A stretch of DNA of 64,000 bases from Lachnospiraceae bacterium (GTDB lineage: Bacteria > Bacillota > Clostridia > Lachnospirales > Lachnospiraceae): NCBI GenBank assembly GCA_029067085.1, contig JAIEFE010000014.1:308969-372968 (forward strand), in the 5' to 3' direction. Numbering within the stretch: the first letter of the stretch is position 1; every line of letters starts with the position of its first letter. Below are positions 18,842 to 28,326 of the stretch, piece by piece. A program made the position numbers and the translations under genes. The notes under the pieces are model-generated. The model was not told the origin of the DNA and searched no databases. It saw only the letters and a list, made by a program, of their open reading frames with translations.

Positions 18842-19981
18842 TTATTTCTTTTCCCCGGCCTTTGTATCTCCCAGCGCTTTTGCCGCCTCATCCATATAGG
18901 CCGCCGTCACAATCTTCCTGTCAAACTCCCGCTCCATCTTCTCTCTGCCGCGCCGTCCCATGGCCGCCCGTTCCTGTGTCGAGAGCGCCAAAAACTTTTC
19001 CATCGCCGCGATCAGCTCCTCCGCCTTTCCGGAGGTAAACCCGAAGCCCGTCACCCCTTCCTCAAAAGCTTCCCTGCATCCGCTGATATCTGAGGCGATC
19101 ACCGGTCTGCCCGTGGCCGCGCCCTCGATCAGCGCATTGGACATGCCCTCATGGAAGGAAGCCACCACAATGGCGTCGGCCGCTGCCAGATATTCATGCA
19201 CCTGGGTATGGAATCCGATCTGCCTGATAACGCCTTCTTTTTCCAGTGTATCCAAAAGTTCCTGATAATCCTCATCACAGTAACCCATGATGTCAAAAAA
19301 TATTTTATTGCTGTGCAGGTGCTTCGCCGCCTCGATAAACTCCAGGATGCCCCGCTCCTTCATAACCCGGCCCACAAACAGGAAATGGGTATCCTCTCTC
19401 TCCGGGTAGGCCTCATAAGTGTGTTTCTCAAGGCTTACCCCGGAACCCATGACCATGCGCGTTTTTTTCGGCACGATCCCCATCCTCTGAAAGATGCCCC
19501 GATTCTCCTCATTCTGGAAAAACACACAGGCCGCCCGCTTTAGGCCTGTCCGATACATGGTCACGATCAGTTTCAGCAGAAGTCCTGTCCTGTCAAAAGC
19601 GCCCCCCAGCCCCGTGATCGTGGCAATATAGGGAATCTTTTTCATTCTCGCCGCAAAGCCGCCGTAAATGTTGGGCTTGATCGTGTAGGTCACCACAAGC
19701 GAAGGTTTTAACTCTCTCATTATCTTACCATATGCACGATATAACTTCAAATCCTCTAAAGGATTGATCCCTCTGCGGTTGATGGGCGTCTTGATGATAT
19801 GGCATCCCTGCGATACGAGCTCTTTCTCCTTCACATCGTCGGGCATACTCACGTACACCTCGTATTTCTTGCATAACTCCCCCACAAATTCGCCCCTGAA
19901 ATCATACAGACCGCCGGAGGAGTTGGTCAGCACCAAAATCTTTCTCATCTTTTTTCCATCCTTGTTCCGTATCTCAATCAT
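18842..19981 (-). CDS. GT4-family glycosyltransferase
   Basis: YTIKPNIYGGFAAR, ITGLGGAF, SFHEGMSNALIEGAATGRPVIASDISGCREAF. Confidence 0.92.
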   Translation of the reverse strand: MIEIRNKDGKKMRKILVLTNSSGGLYDFRGEFVGELCKKYEVYVSMPDDVKEKELVSQGCHIIKTPINRRGINPLEDLKLYRAYGKIMRELKPSLVVTYTIKPNIYGGFAARMKKIPYIATITGLGGAFDRTGLLLKLIVTMYRTGLKRAACVFFQNEENRGIFQRMGIVPKKTRMVMGSGVSLEKHTYEAYPEREDTHFLFVGRVMKERGILEFIEAAKHLHSNKIFFDIMGYCDEDYQELLDTLEKEGVIRQIGFHTQVHEYLAAADAIVVASFHEGMSNALIEGAATGRPVIASDISGCREAFEEGVTGFGFTSGKAEELIAAMEKFLALSTQERAAMGRRGREKMEREFDRKIVTAAYMDEAAKALGDTKAGEKK

Positions 19982-20000
19982 CTCCTATACAAGGAATCCA

Positions 20001-20984
20001 TTAAGGAACGATTTCTTCTCCACGCATATCCCGTATCATCACTTCATTAAACTTCATCATGCAGATCCCTTCCTCATAATTCCCGATCCGCACCTCATTC
20101 TCCTGCCCGTCCAGATTCCGTACCACTGCGGCCGGCATATTCACGCCGCAGCCATAGGCATGGGGATAGCCCCCGCCGAACCGGGGATTCACCTCAGAAA
20201 TATAATAAGTACCGTCGATCTGGAAAATATCAATGTCTATCATGCCGCGGAAACCACAGTCCTCCGCAAACTTGCGGATGATCTCAAAAAGCTTTTCATC
20301 CTTATAGGAAACAGACTTATCCGTCTCCCCTGCCCGCATCTTGATCTTCTTTTTAACGAAGATATCCGTGCATTTCCCGGACAGCATGTCCACATACACA
20401 TCGGCCCCGTATTCCTGCCCGTCCATGTACTCCTGGATCATCAGATCCTCATAGAGATCGCACAGTACCTCTATCTCCTGTTCACTCTCCACCTTATTGA
20501 TATGAATGCTGGCACTGCCCCGCACGGGCTTCACAAAAACGGGATAGGATATCTCTCCCTGCTCCTGTGCACGGTAAAAAGCCTCCTTGTCAGCATAGCA
20601 TTTTGCAGTCGGTATCTGCATTTTGCAAAGCATCTCAAACATTCTGTACTTGTCAAAACAGGTTTCTACCATATCATAATCGGAAACAATGGGAGTAGTC
20701 CCCACCGCAAGAAACTTATCCCGCTCCTTTGCGAGAAGAGAGAGCTCCGGATCGATCAGTGAGAAAACGCCTGTTATTTTTTCTTTCTTACAAATGTCCA
20801 ATATCACATCCAGATAATTCGGCGCCGTGATCCGCGGCACCGGATAAAAGGCATCCGCCTCGTACACCGCGGGAGCCAGATTAGAGCAGTCCGTTGCAAT
20901 CACCCGGCCTTTGCCCTCAAGTTCTTTCTTAAAATACTGCACCACCTTGTCGCGGGTGCCCGCGCTCAATATCAAGATATTCAT
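20001..20984 (-). CDS. ATP-grasp enzyme (CarB/PylC-like)
   Basis: MNILILSAGTRDK...YPVFVKPVRGSAS...LMIQEYMDGQEYGADVYVD...YISEVNPRFGGGYPHAYGCG. Start placed at 20984 (ATGA overlap with upstream sugar transferase stop), not 21179 as in the ORF track. Confidence 0.88.
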   Translation of the reverse strand: MNILILSAGTRDKVVQYFKKELEGKGRVIATDCSNLAPAVYEADAFYPVPRITAPNYLDVILDICKKEKITGVFSLIDPELSLLAKERDKFLAVGTTPIVSDYDMVETCFDKYRMFEMLCKMQIPTAKCYADKEAFYRAQEQGEISYPVFVKPVRGSASIHINKVESEQEIEVLCDLYEDLMIQEYMDGQEYGADVYVDMLSGKCTDIFVKKKIKMRAGETDKSVSYKDEKLFEIIRKFAEDCGFRGMIDIDIFQIDGTYYISEVNPRFGGGYPHAYGCGVNMPAAVVRNLDGQENEVRIGNYEEGICMMKFNEVMIRDMRGEEIVP

Positions 20985-21628
20985 GCTTCTAAACGCCCCG
21001 TTTCTTCCAGCCTTTTCTTTCTGATCTCCGCGAAATTCCCCTCCGCCGCGTTGGTGTCCTCCGCCACTTCCTCGGTATGCCCCAGCACCGTCTGCACCGT
21101 CATCCACAGCACCTTCAGATCCATGCCGAAGGTCAGATGCTCCACATACTCCACATCCTTCTGAAACCGCTTGTCCCAATCAAGAAAATTACGCCCACTG
21201 ACCTGTGCCAGTCCCGTGAGCCCCGGTCTCACACTGTGACGAAGCCGCTCCCGCTCAGTGTAGTAGGGCAGGTAGGATACAAGCAATGGTCTCGGCCCGA
21301 TAATACTCATATCCCCTTTTAATATATTGAATAATTCAGGCAGTTCATCCAGACTCGCAGCCCGCAGAAACTTTCCGAATTTCGTGAGCCGTACGCTGTC
21401 CGGCAAAAGCTCTCCCTTCTCATCCCGCGCATCCGTCATGGTACGGAATTTGCAAAGAGTAAATATTCTTTCATCCTTCCCCGGCCTCTCCTGATGAAAC
21501 AGGATCGGACTGCCCAGTTTCACCCGCACCAGCACTGCCAGAATGACAAGCACAGGGCTGAGCACGATGATTCCGCACAGAGAAAGTATAAAATCAAGAC
21601 ATCTTTTCATGTATCGTTTATACATCAA
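20981..21628 (-). CDS. Undecaprenyl-phosphate sugar phosphotransferase (PglC/WcaJ-type bacterial sugar transferase)
   Basis: RCLDFILSLCGIIVLSPVLVILAVLVRVKLGSPILFHQERPGKDERIFTLCKFRTM, LPELFNILKGDMSIIGPRPLL, RPGLTGLAQVSGRN. Confidence 0.95.
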   Translation of the reverse strand: MMYKRYMKRCLDFILSLCGIIVLSPVLVILAVLVRVKLGSPILFHQERPGKDERIFTLCKFRTMTDARDEKGELLPDSVRLTKFGKFLRAASLDELPELFNILKGDMSIIGPRPLLVSYLPYYTERERLRHSVRPGLTGLAQVSGRNFLDWDKRFQKDVEYVEHLTFGMDLKVLWMTVQTVLGHTEEVAEDTNAAEGNFAEIRKKRLEETGRLEA

Positions 21629-21638
21629 TCATTCCCCT

Positions 21639-21878
21639 CTATCTTATCTCTTTATACAGGGCATAATAATCCGTCTCCATGTTATCGGCATACTTTTCAT
21701 AAAACTTCTTTGCATCGTCCAGCGCCTTATTATAGATCCTGTCTCCCAGCATTTCCTGAAAAAAATCGAATATTTTCCCCGTTCCGATAATTCCCAGCTC
21801 CAGATCATACTCTTCCTCAAAAAAATGGGCTATCTCATCGCACATCTGCGCTTTCTCTTTTTCTTCAAATGCGTACAT
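21639..21878 (-). CDS. Small DUF2164-like protein
   Basis: 79 aa: EIAHFFEEEYDLELGIIGTGKIFDFFQEMLGDRIYNKALDDAKKFYEKY; spaced tightly between neighbours. Confidence 0.6.
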   Translation of the reverse strand: MYAFEEKEKAQMCDEIAHFFEEEYDLELGIIGTGKIFDFFQEMLGDRIYNKALDDAKKFYEKYADNMETDYYALYKEIR

Positions 21879-21935
21879 TTCTACCTCGTTTCCACCTGCA
21901 AAATGCTTAATAGTAAATATCGCAGTAGGCTGATT

Positions 21936-22616
21936 CTATGATTCGACAACTCTGTCCAGCTCGCTTTTCCCTCTCTGATACGATGAATTTACCTCCTGAT
22001 ACAGACAACTGTAAAACTCAGCCGCAGTTCGCCGTCTTTCCTCTGCAAGCTCTTTCGCTTTTGCAGTATAAAATTTTGAATATATATTTTCTAATTTGAA
22101 CTTATATTCCTGAAAGAACGATGGTGCAGTATCATTTTCACCGGTGGAAACGACTCCGTTTGGCAGCACAGAATACAGCGGTTCCGAAACAATACCTTTG
22201 TAAATCAGCGTCCTTGCGATTCCTATTGCTCCGGCTGCATCTAATTTGTCTGCGTCAAATAAAATTTTCGCCTCCAGACTTTGTGCCGGATTATCTTTTC
22301 TATAGCTATGCGTCTGAATGCACTGCTTCACCTGTTCTGCATAGCACCTGTCAAATCCCTGTGCCAAAAGAAATTGATATGCCTTGTCGGCCCCTGCCGC
22401 TGCATGACTTACCCCAGGATTTTTAAACTGCTCTTTTCGCCCAATGTCATGCAGCAGACATGCCGCAATCAGAACATCATAATCCACATTGCTTTCATCC
22501 TTTGCAATTTCCAAGGCATTATATAACACGCGATATATATGCTCTTTATCATGGGCACTGTCATCCATACAGTCAAGCATATAGTTTTCCAGTAAACAAT
22601 AAGTTTCTCTATTCAT
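21936..22616 (-). CDS. HD-domain phosphohydrolase
   Basis: AHDKEHIYRVLYNAL...LIAACLLHDIG...DADKLDAAGAIGIAR. Start placed at 22616 (MNRETYCL), overlapping the upstream stop; the ORF-track N-terminus is out-of-frame aminotransferase sequence. Confidence 0.88.
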   Translation of the reverse strand: MNRETYCLLENYMLDCMDDSAHDKEHIYRVLYNALEIAKDESNVDYDVLIAACLLHDIGRKEQFKNPGVSHAAAGADKAYQFLLAQGFDRCYAEQVKQCIQTHSYRKDNPAQSLEAKILFDADKLDAAGAIGIARTLIYKGIVSEPLYSVLPNGVVSTGENDTAPSFFQEYKFKLENIYSKFYTAKAKELAEERRRTAAEFYSCLYQEVNSSYQRGKSELDRVVES

Positions 22617-23746
22617 CAAAACAATCCCTTCACCGTCCGGATGATCTCCTCCATATCCACCTGCGTATTCTTGATATCGCTGGGCAGACACAGCCCTCTT
22701 GCAAAGATATCCTCGCCCACGCTCTTCCTGTCCGTGTAATGGGGCCAGAAATCGTACTCGGCAAAGACAGGCTGCATATGCATGGGTTTCCAGATGGGTC
22801 TGGTCTCTGCATTGCACTTTTCTTCCAGCACATCCATCACCTTCTCCGGCGTCACGCCGCATCCCTCGGAAATGGTCATGCAGGAGAGCCAGTTGTTGGC
22901 ATCTCCTTCCGGGTTCATGGGATTCATCTGAATCTCAGGAATGTCCGCAAAAGCCTGCCGATACTGCTCATAGATAGCCTTCTTCTTCGCCTTATGCTCC
23001 TCCAGATGCAGAAGCTGTCCTCTGCCGATACCCGCCGTCACATTGCTCATACGGTAGTTATAACCGATCTGGGAATGCTGATAGTGTCTGGCAGGATCTC
23101 TGGCCTGCGTAGCCAGGAAGGTGGCCCGCTTGGTCGCCTCCTCATCCGCCGACACAAACATACCGCCTCCCGAAGTGGTGATGATCTTATTGCCGTTAAA
23201 GGAATATATTCCGTATTTGCCGAAGGTTCCCGTATGCTTCCCCTGATACGTGCTGCTCAGGGATTCCGCCGCATCCTCAATCATCGGCGTACCGTGAGCA
23301 TCACAGAGTTCCATGATCTCCTTAAGCTTAGCAGGTGTGCCATAGAGATGTACACAGATCAAGGCCTTGGGATTCGGATACGCCTCATAGGCTCTGCGCA
23401 GCGCCGCGGGAGACATATTCCAGGTATCCGGTTCCGCATCGATAAACACCGGTGTGGCATTTTCGTATAGGATCGGATTACAGGATGCGGAGAAAGTCAG
23501 ATCTGATACAAACACCACATCCCCCTGCTTTACTCCCAAGAGCTTTAATGCCAGATGGATCGCCGCTGTACCGGAGTCCAAAGCTGCCGCATGGCCGCAG
23601 CCTGTATACTCTGCTATTTCTTTTTCAAAAGCGTTCACGTTAGGACCAAGGGGCGCCACCCAGTTCGTGTCAAAAGCTTCCTGCACAAAAGCCTGCTCCT
23701 CCCCGTGCATCGTGGGGGAAGACATATAGATCCGTTTTTTGTCCAT
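22616..23746 (-). CDS. DegT/DnrJ/EryC1/StrS aminotransferase (PglE-like)
   Basis: ALDSGTAAIHLALKLLG, IEDAAESLSSTYQGKHTGTFGKYGIYSFNGNKIITTSGGGM (PLP Lys); AGGAGG 8 nt before ATG at 23746. Confidence 0.93.
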   Translation of the reverse strand: MDKKRIYMSSPTMHGEEQAFVQEAFDTNWVAPLGPNVNAFEKEIAEYTGCGHAAALDSGTAAIHLALKLLGVKQGDVVFVSDLTFSASCNPILYENATPVFIDAEPDTWNMSPAALRRAYEAYPNPKALICVHLYGTPAKLKEIMELCDAHGTPMIEDAAESLSSTYQGKHTGTFGKYGIYSFNGNKIITTSGGGMFVSADEEATKRATFLATQARDPARHYQHSQIGYNYRMSNVTAGIGRGQLLHLEEHKAKKKAIYEQYRQAFADIPEIQMNPMNPEGDANNWLSCMTISEGCGVTPEKVMDVLEEKCNAETRPIWKPMHMQPVFAEYDFWPHYTDRKSVGEDIFARGLCLPSDIKNTQVDMEEIIRTVKGLF

Positions 23747-23805
23747 AAACTTATCCCTCCTGAATTTATCCATAGTTCAGCTCCCGCCCATTCGTAAAAT
23801 CGTGC

Positions 23806-25674
23806 TTAGTCCGTGTAGTGATAAGTCGGCACGATCTTTTGAATCAGCGGTCTGATATCCGAATTCTCAATCTGGCACTCATCCTTCAGCTCCTTTAGCT
23901 GGGCAAAAAAATCGTGCTCATTCAGTTCGATCGGTTTCCCGATATGAATCATCTTGTTTGCCGTATCTTTCATGCCTTCCTCTTCCATCAAAAGCTCCTC
24001 GTAGAGCTTCTCTCCGGCTCGAAGGCCCGTAAACTCAATCTTAATGTCCTCACCAACGCGATATCCTGATAATTTGATCAGATTCTCCGCCAGCGTAAGG
24101 ATCTTCACCGGCTCTCCCATGTCCAGAACGAAGATCTCGCCTCCTTTTGCGTAAGCGCCGGCCTGCAGCACCAGAGATACCGCCTCCGGAATAGTCATAA
24201 AATAACGGATGATATCCGGATGGGTGACCGTAACCGGACCACCTGCCGCAATCTGTTTGCGAAACAGCGGAATGACGCTGCCGTTACTGCCAAGGACATT
24301 TCCGAAACGCACCGCTACAAACTCTGTCTCGTAATGCTTATCAAAAGTCTGTATGATCATCTCACAGATCCGCTTGCTGGCTCCCATGATATTAGTAGGA
24401 TTTACCGCTTTGTCGGTGGAGATCATGACGAAGCGATGCACTCCGCTCATTGCCGCCGCCTGCGCCGTCTTAAAGGTGCCGAAGACGTTATTCTTGATCG
24501 CTTCGGTAGGGCTGTCCTCCATCAGCGGCACATGTTTGTGTGCAGCAGCGTGATAAACGATATCAGGCTTATATTTGGAGAAAATATAGTTCATTCTGTT
24601 GGTGTTTCTCACGGAAGCGATCAACACCACCAGATCCAGCTCCGGATAATCAGCCTTCAATTCCTGCTGCACATCATAGACAGAATTTTCATAGATGTCC
24701 ACGATCACCAGCTGTCTCGGCTTGTGCATCGCAATCTGCCTGCAGAGTTCACTGCCGATGGATCCGCCGCCGCCGGTGACAAGCACGACCTTACCCTGCA
24801 CATAGCCCAGAATGGAATCCAGATCCACTGTGATGGGATCCCTTCCCAGAAGATCTTCCACCTCAACGTCACGCAGCTTGCTGATGTTGACTTCACCGTT
24901 TACAAGCTGATACATGCCCGGCAGAGAGCGGAGCTTACAGTTGGTATCTTTACAAATTTCCAGAATATTGCGGATCTCAAGCTTGGATGCGGAGGGCATA
25001 GCGACAATGATCTCATCCACGCCGTAGATATCGGCGCACTCCACAATTTTTTCCCTGCCGCCGACTACCTTGATCCCCTGAATATAACGACCCCATTTCC
25101 CCCTGTCGTCATCGATGATGCATTTGATGACCATGGTGGAAAAATTGCTGTTCACGATCTCCTTAATGATGACATTAGCCGCCTCGCCCGCACCGATCAC
25201 CATAACGGATATCTGGTTTCTTTTATTCTGCTGCTTATGCTTTAAGCTCCGGAAAAACCGATAAGAAAAACGACTGGCAAAAATACAGACCACAAGCACC
25301 GCCAGGTAGGCAGGATAATAACTTCTCGGCACAGCCTGCGCTGTAATCCGGAAAAACTGCAGACCGATTCCATCTGCCAGTGTGGAAAGCGTACAGGCCA
25401 CCACGATATTCTGCAGTTCCGTCTCCCCTGCAAAGGCCCACAGACTGCTGTATAGACGCATCACATAGAAGATGAACAGCGTAGCCAGAATATTTAAGGG
25501 CAGCATCCGCTCAATAGGCAGCATGAAGTGCTTCGGAATAAAATCCAGATGAAAATCATACCTCCACATGATCGGCACATAGCTTGCCAACACCACGCTG
25601 ATCACATCATACAGGATCAGGCAGGTTCTTCTGTAGAACAGCTTTACATTAAATATCTTTTTCGTCTTTTCCAT
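23806..25674 (-). CDS. Membrane-anchored UDP-sugar 4,6-dehydratase (PglF/CapD/WbpM-like)
   Basis: TM region then VTGGGGSIGSELCRQI, YHAAAHKHVPLMEDSPTEAIKNNVFGT, STDKAVNPTNIMGASKR; 622 aa. Confidence 0.95.
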   Translation of the reverse strand: MEKTKKIFNVKLFYRRTCLILYDVISVVLASYVPIMWRYDFHLDFIPKHFMLPIERMLPLNILATLFIFYVMRLYSSLWAFAGETELQNIVVACTLSTLADGIGLQFFRITAQAVPRSYYPAYLAVLVVCIFASRFSYRFFRSLKHKQQNKRNQISVMVIGAGEAANVIIKEIVNSNFSTMVIKCIIDDDRGKWGRYIQGIKVVGGREKIVECADIYGVDEIIVAMPSASKLEIRNILEICKDTNCKLRSLPGMYQLVNGEVNISKLRDVEVEDLLGRDPITVDLDSILGYVQGKVVLVTGGGGSIGSELCRQIAMHKPRQLVIVDIYENSVYDVQQELKADYPELDLVVLIASVRNTNRMNYIFSKYKPDIVYHAAAHKHVPLMEDSPTEAIKNNVFGTFKTAQAAAMSGVHRFVMISTDKAVNPTNIMGASKRICEMIIQTFDKHYETEFVAVRFGNVLGSNGSVIPLFRKQIAAGGPVTVTHPDIIRYFMTIPEAVSLVLQAGAYAKGGEIFVLDMGEPVKILTLAENLIKLSGYRVGEDIKIEFTGLRAGEKLYEELLMEEEGMKDTANKMIHIGKPIELNEHDFFAQLKELKDECQIENSDIRPLIQKIVPTYHYTD

Positions 25675-25709
25675 AATAATTTCGTTCTCTCTGCTTTAAG
25701 TCTGTCGTA

Positions 25710-28223
25710 TTATGATCTGCTGTCCGTCAAAAGCGGTCCCATTGTCAAAAGCAGGCTAAACGCGATGGGACAGCATGGATGAAAAATCCACTCTGAAAGG
25801 CCCGCCACCGCAAACAGGATAAGAAGCGCCAAAGGAAACAAGGCACATTCCCGATCATCCCTGTGCCTGCGATAATAGAGGAGCGCCTGAAGAAACGTCC
25901 CCACACCCAGCAGAAGAAACACCGCTCCTACCGGGATGCCGTGATCGTAAGCCACCTGCAGATAAATATTGTGCGCGTGGGCCAGATAATTGCCGTCGGG
26001 CTCCATAACGCCCATATCGTCATGTCCGCGTTTGTCCAGTCTGTCATAATATTGCTTGAAGATATACATTCTTCCGTTTGTAAAAGATTCCTCTTCCTTC
26101 TCTTTGGCCGCCATATCCTCCGCTGAGGCCAGGAGAATTTTACGCCCCAGTTCCAAATAGGGACTCCTGTACTCCGAGGTCTTATCCGCCTTACTGAAAA
26201 AGAGAAAAGCGTTCAGGCACTCTTCCTCAGGAAGGCCCAGCACCTTCATCTGGAAGGTCTGGATAAAGCGCTCAATCGTGATATAGTAGTAAGAATCCAT
26301 ATCTCTGCCGTGCACAAGCTCCGAGGGAAACTCCTCGATCTCATGCGCGCGCACATCCGCAGCCACCGCCGGAATCGTCCTCTGCGCCGTGAAGACGACC
26401 GGAAAACTCAGGAGGGCAGCGAGCGTCATAAGGCCGACGCTTTGCAGAAGACGGCCCCATTTTTGCCGGAAAGGCAGTTCCTTCCCCGCAAATACAGCCA
26501 TAGGGATTACGATTACCGCCATCCCCAGAGAAGCGAGATATCCCGTCCTTGAGAGCGTAAACAGCAGATACATGGCAGAAACACCAAACAGGATCAGCTC
26601 CTTATAAACTCCCGCTAAATACGGCCTTCTCCGATAAGCATCCAAAAACTTCACAAGCGCCGCGCAGAACACCAGCGCCAGATACACCGCTGAGATCGTC
26701 ACCGTGTGAAAGTGGAAGGGATAACGATAATACCGAAAATACATATAAGGTCTGTGAAGCAGGCAAAATCCTGCTGTTGCCACAAAATGAAGCAGTATGC
26801 CGTTCACAATATTTCGCAAAAGCTTTTCTCTCCTGATCCCTGACGCCATCCGCAGGTAATAGAGCGTGAAGGTGCAGACCAGATAGATAGGCCAGCCCCT
26901 CGTGTTTCGGCGCAGGATGAGAAAAACAAAAAACGTCCCCACCAGCAGACCATAGAGAGGAGCTATCCTCTGAATCTCCCGCTTATACAGCATCCTCAGA
27001 GAATTCAGAATCACAAAACCCGCCAGGATACCTGCCCAGACCGTCAGCTTCAGAGCGAGAAGTTCCTGCTCTTCAGGGCCTTCCTTTCCCGCCGCCACGG
27101 TGAAGTCAATCAATACAGTCAAAGCATTTTTATAGTACATCGGCCCCGCGATCGCAGCCACTACAGCGTAGAGCAGATTGACCGGCCGGAGAATTTCCTT
27201 TTTCCGATACGTAACGATCAGCGCCAGCGCAAAGAAAATGAGGGTCTGCCTGTAAGCCACCGTATGATGGATCTCATAGAGGGCGTTCATGTAATTACAG
27301 CATCCCCAAATGGCTCCGGCAAACATCAGAGACTGCAGATCATCACGCCATCTCTCTCTCACCACCGCAAAAACCGTTCTGTCCGTGGCTATCCCGGTGC
27401 GGTCATGATTCAGCGCATAGAGAAGTCCCGCCACCGAAAAGACCAGCCCCGTCTCGTAAAAGAGGATGGAGTAAATATCGTTTGTAAAAAGCTGAAACGG
27501 GCCGATCAAAACCGCAACAGCAGCACCCGCTGCAAGAATCAGCGGATTTAAGCAAAAGCGCATGGCACGCTCCACCGTGAGCAGCGTATTCTTTTCAGGC
27601 CGTTTGCTGTAATAGCGCTCTGTGAGCAGTGTTGTGAAAACGCCCGCGAAAAGGAAAAGCGCAACAAAAAACAAAGTCTTCTGTTTGCGCAGGGGCACTT
27701 CGTAGACATAGTTTGCAGCCATGCACCGTTCCACATCCTCCGCACCATCGTAATAGACAGCGCCGATGTAAATGTTGAAGCCCTCGCCGGCATTACCGAC
27801 ATAGGCCACCCGAAATTCCGATTCCACACCCTGAAGCAGGAAGTAATAATCCCTTCCCACTTCGGTATCAATATTTACCTGAATCCTGCAATATCCGGGA
27901 AGCTCCATATCCCCGATATCGATAATCTGCTGCATGAGAGTCTGCATGGAGCCGTCACGGAGCACAAAGTTAATTTTCTCTCCCTTCGTCCACTCCGCCA
28001 GATAGATTTCGATTTCCTTCAATCTGTCGTACTGCGCGATGAACCGCTGCTGCACTACCTTATTTTCATTGACCGCTTCAGACAATACACTCTGCTTGTC
28101 ACCGCTTTCGGAGCGTACTTCCTCGTGGATCAAGCGAAGCGGCCACAGCGTAAACAGGACGCACGCAGCCAGAATCCATACGATTCCGCAGATAGCTTGT
28201 CTCTTATTGATGATTCGACTCAT
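25710..28223 (-). CDS. O-antigen ligase/polymerase (Wzy/WaaL)-like membrane protein
   Basis: 837 aa polytopic protein; ...YLAHAHNIYLQVAYDHGIPVGAVFLLLGVG... near the C-terminus is typical of the O-antigen ligase/polymerase family. Confidence 0.82.
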   Translation of the reverse strand: MSRIINKRQAICGIVWILAACVLFTLWPLRLIHEEVRSESGDKQSVLSEAVNENKVVQQRFIAQYDRLKEIEIYLAEWTKGEKINFVLRDGSMQTLMQQIIDIGDMELPGYCRIQVNIDTEVGRDYYFLLQGVESEFRVAYVGNAGEGFNIYIGAVYYDGAEDVERCMAANYVYEVPLRKQKTLFFVALFLFAGVFTTLLTERYYSKRPEKNTLLTVERAMRFCLNPLILAAGAAVAVLIGPFQLFTNDIYSILFYETGLVFSVAGLLYALNHDRTGIATDRTVFAVVRERWRDDLQSLMFAGAIWGCCNYMNALYEIHHTVAYRQTLIFFALALIVTYRKKEILRPVNLLYAVVAAIAGPMYYKNALTVLIDFTVAAGKEGPEEQELLALKLTVWAGILAGFVILNSLRMLYKREIQRIAPLYGLLVGTFFVFLILRRNTRGWPIYLVCTFTLYYLRMASGIRREKLLRNIVNGILLHFVATAGFCLLHRPYMYFRYYRYPFHFHTVTISAVYLALVFCAALVKFLDAYRRRPYLAGVYKELILFGVSAMYLLFTLSRTGYLASLGMAVIVIPMAVFAGKELPFRQKWGRLLQSVGLMTLAALLSFPVVFTAQRTIPAVAADVRAHEIEEFPSELVHGRDMDSYYYITIERFIQTFQMKVLGLPEEECLNAFLFFSKADKTSEYRSPYLELGRKILLASAEDMAAKEKEEESFTNGRMYIFKQYYDRLDKRGHDDMGVMEPDGNYLAHAHNIYLQVAYDHGIPVGAVFLLLGVGTFLQALLYYRRHRDDRECALFPLALLILFAVAGLSEWIFHPCCPIAFSLLLTMGPLLTDSRS

Positions 28224-28266
28224 GGTTTTCCTCTATGATGTCATTCTCATTTCACCATTACCCCTT

Positions 28267-28295
28267 AGTTTACCACAAACAGGGGATTATTACAA
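28267..28295 (-). promoter_or_regulatory. Predicted promoter upstream of the Wzy/ligase-like gene
   Basis: Minus strand TTGTAA-17 bp-TAAACT, in the argC/wzy-like intergenic gap. Confidence 0.4.
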
Positions 28296-28326
28296 CTGAC
28301 GACTCCCGCTGTGGTATTTGATGTCA

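Noticed and set aside
20985-21179. N-terminal extension of the ATP-grasp ORF in the supplied track
   Set aside because: Overlaps sugar transferase in another frame; the ATGA overlap at 20981-20984 and the start MNILILSAG are convincing.
22617-22862. N-terminal extension of the HD-domain ORF
   Set aside because: Low-complexity Gly/Arg/Cys-rich translation of out-of-frame aminotransferase sequence; start at 22616 fits.
24220-25245. 341-aa plus-strand ORF
   Set aside because: Antisense to the PglF-like dehydratase, no recognisable motif. The same reasoning applies to the other plus-strand ORFs (e.g. 4096-4764, 30963-32096, 56780-57727).
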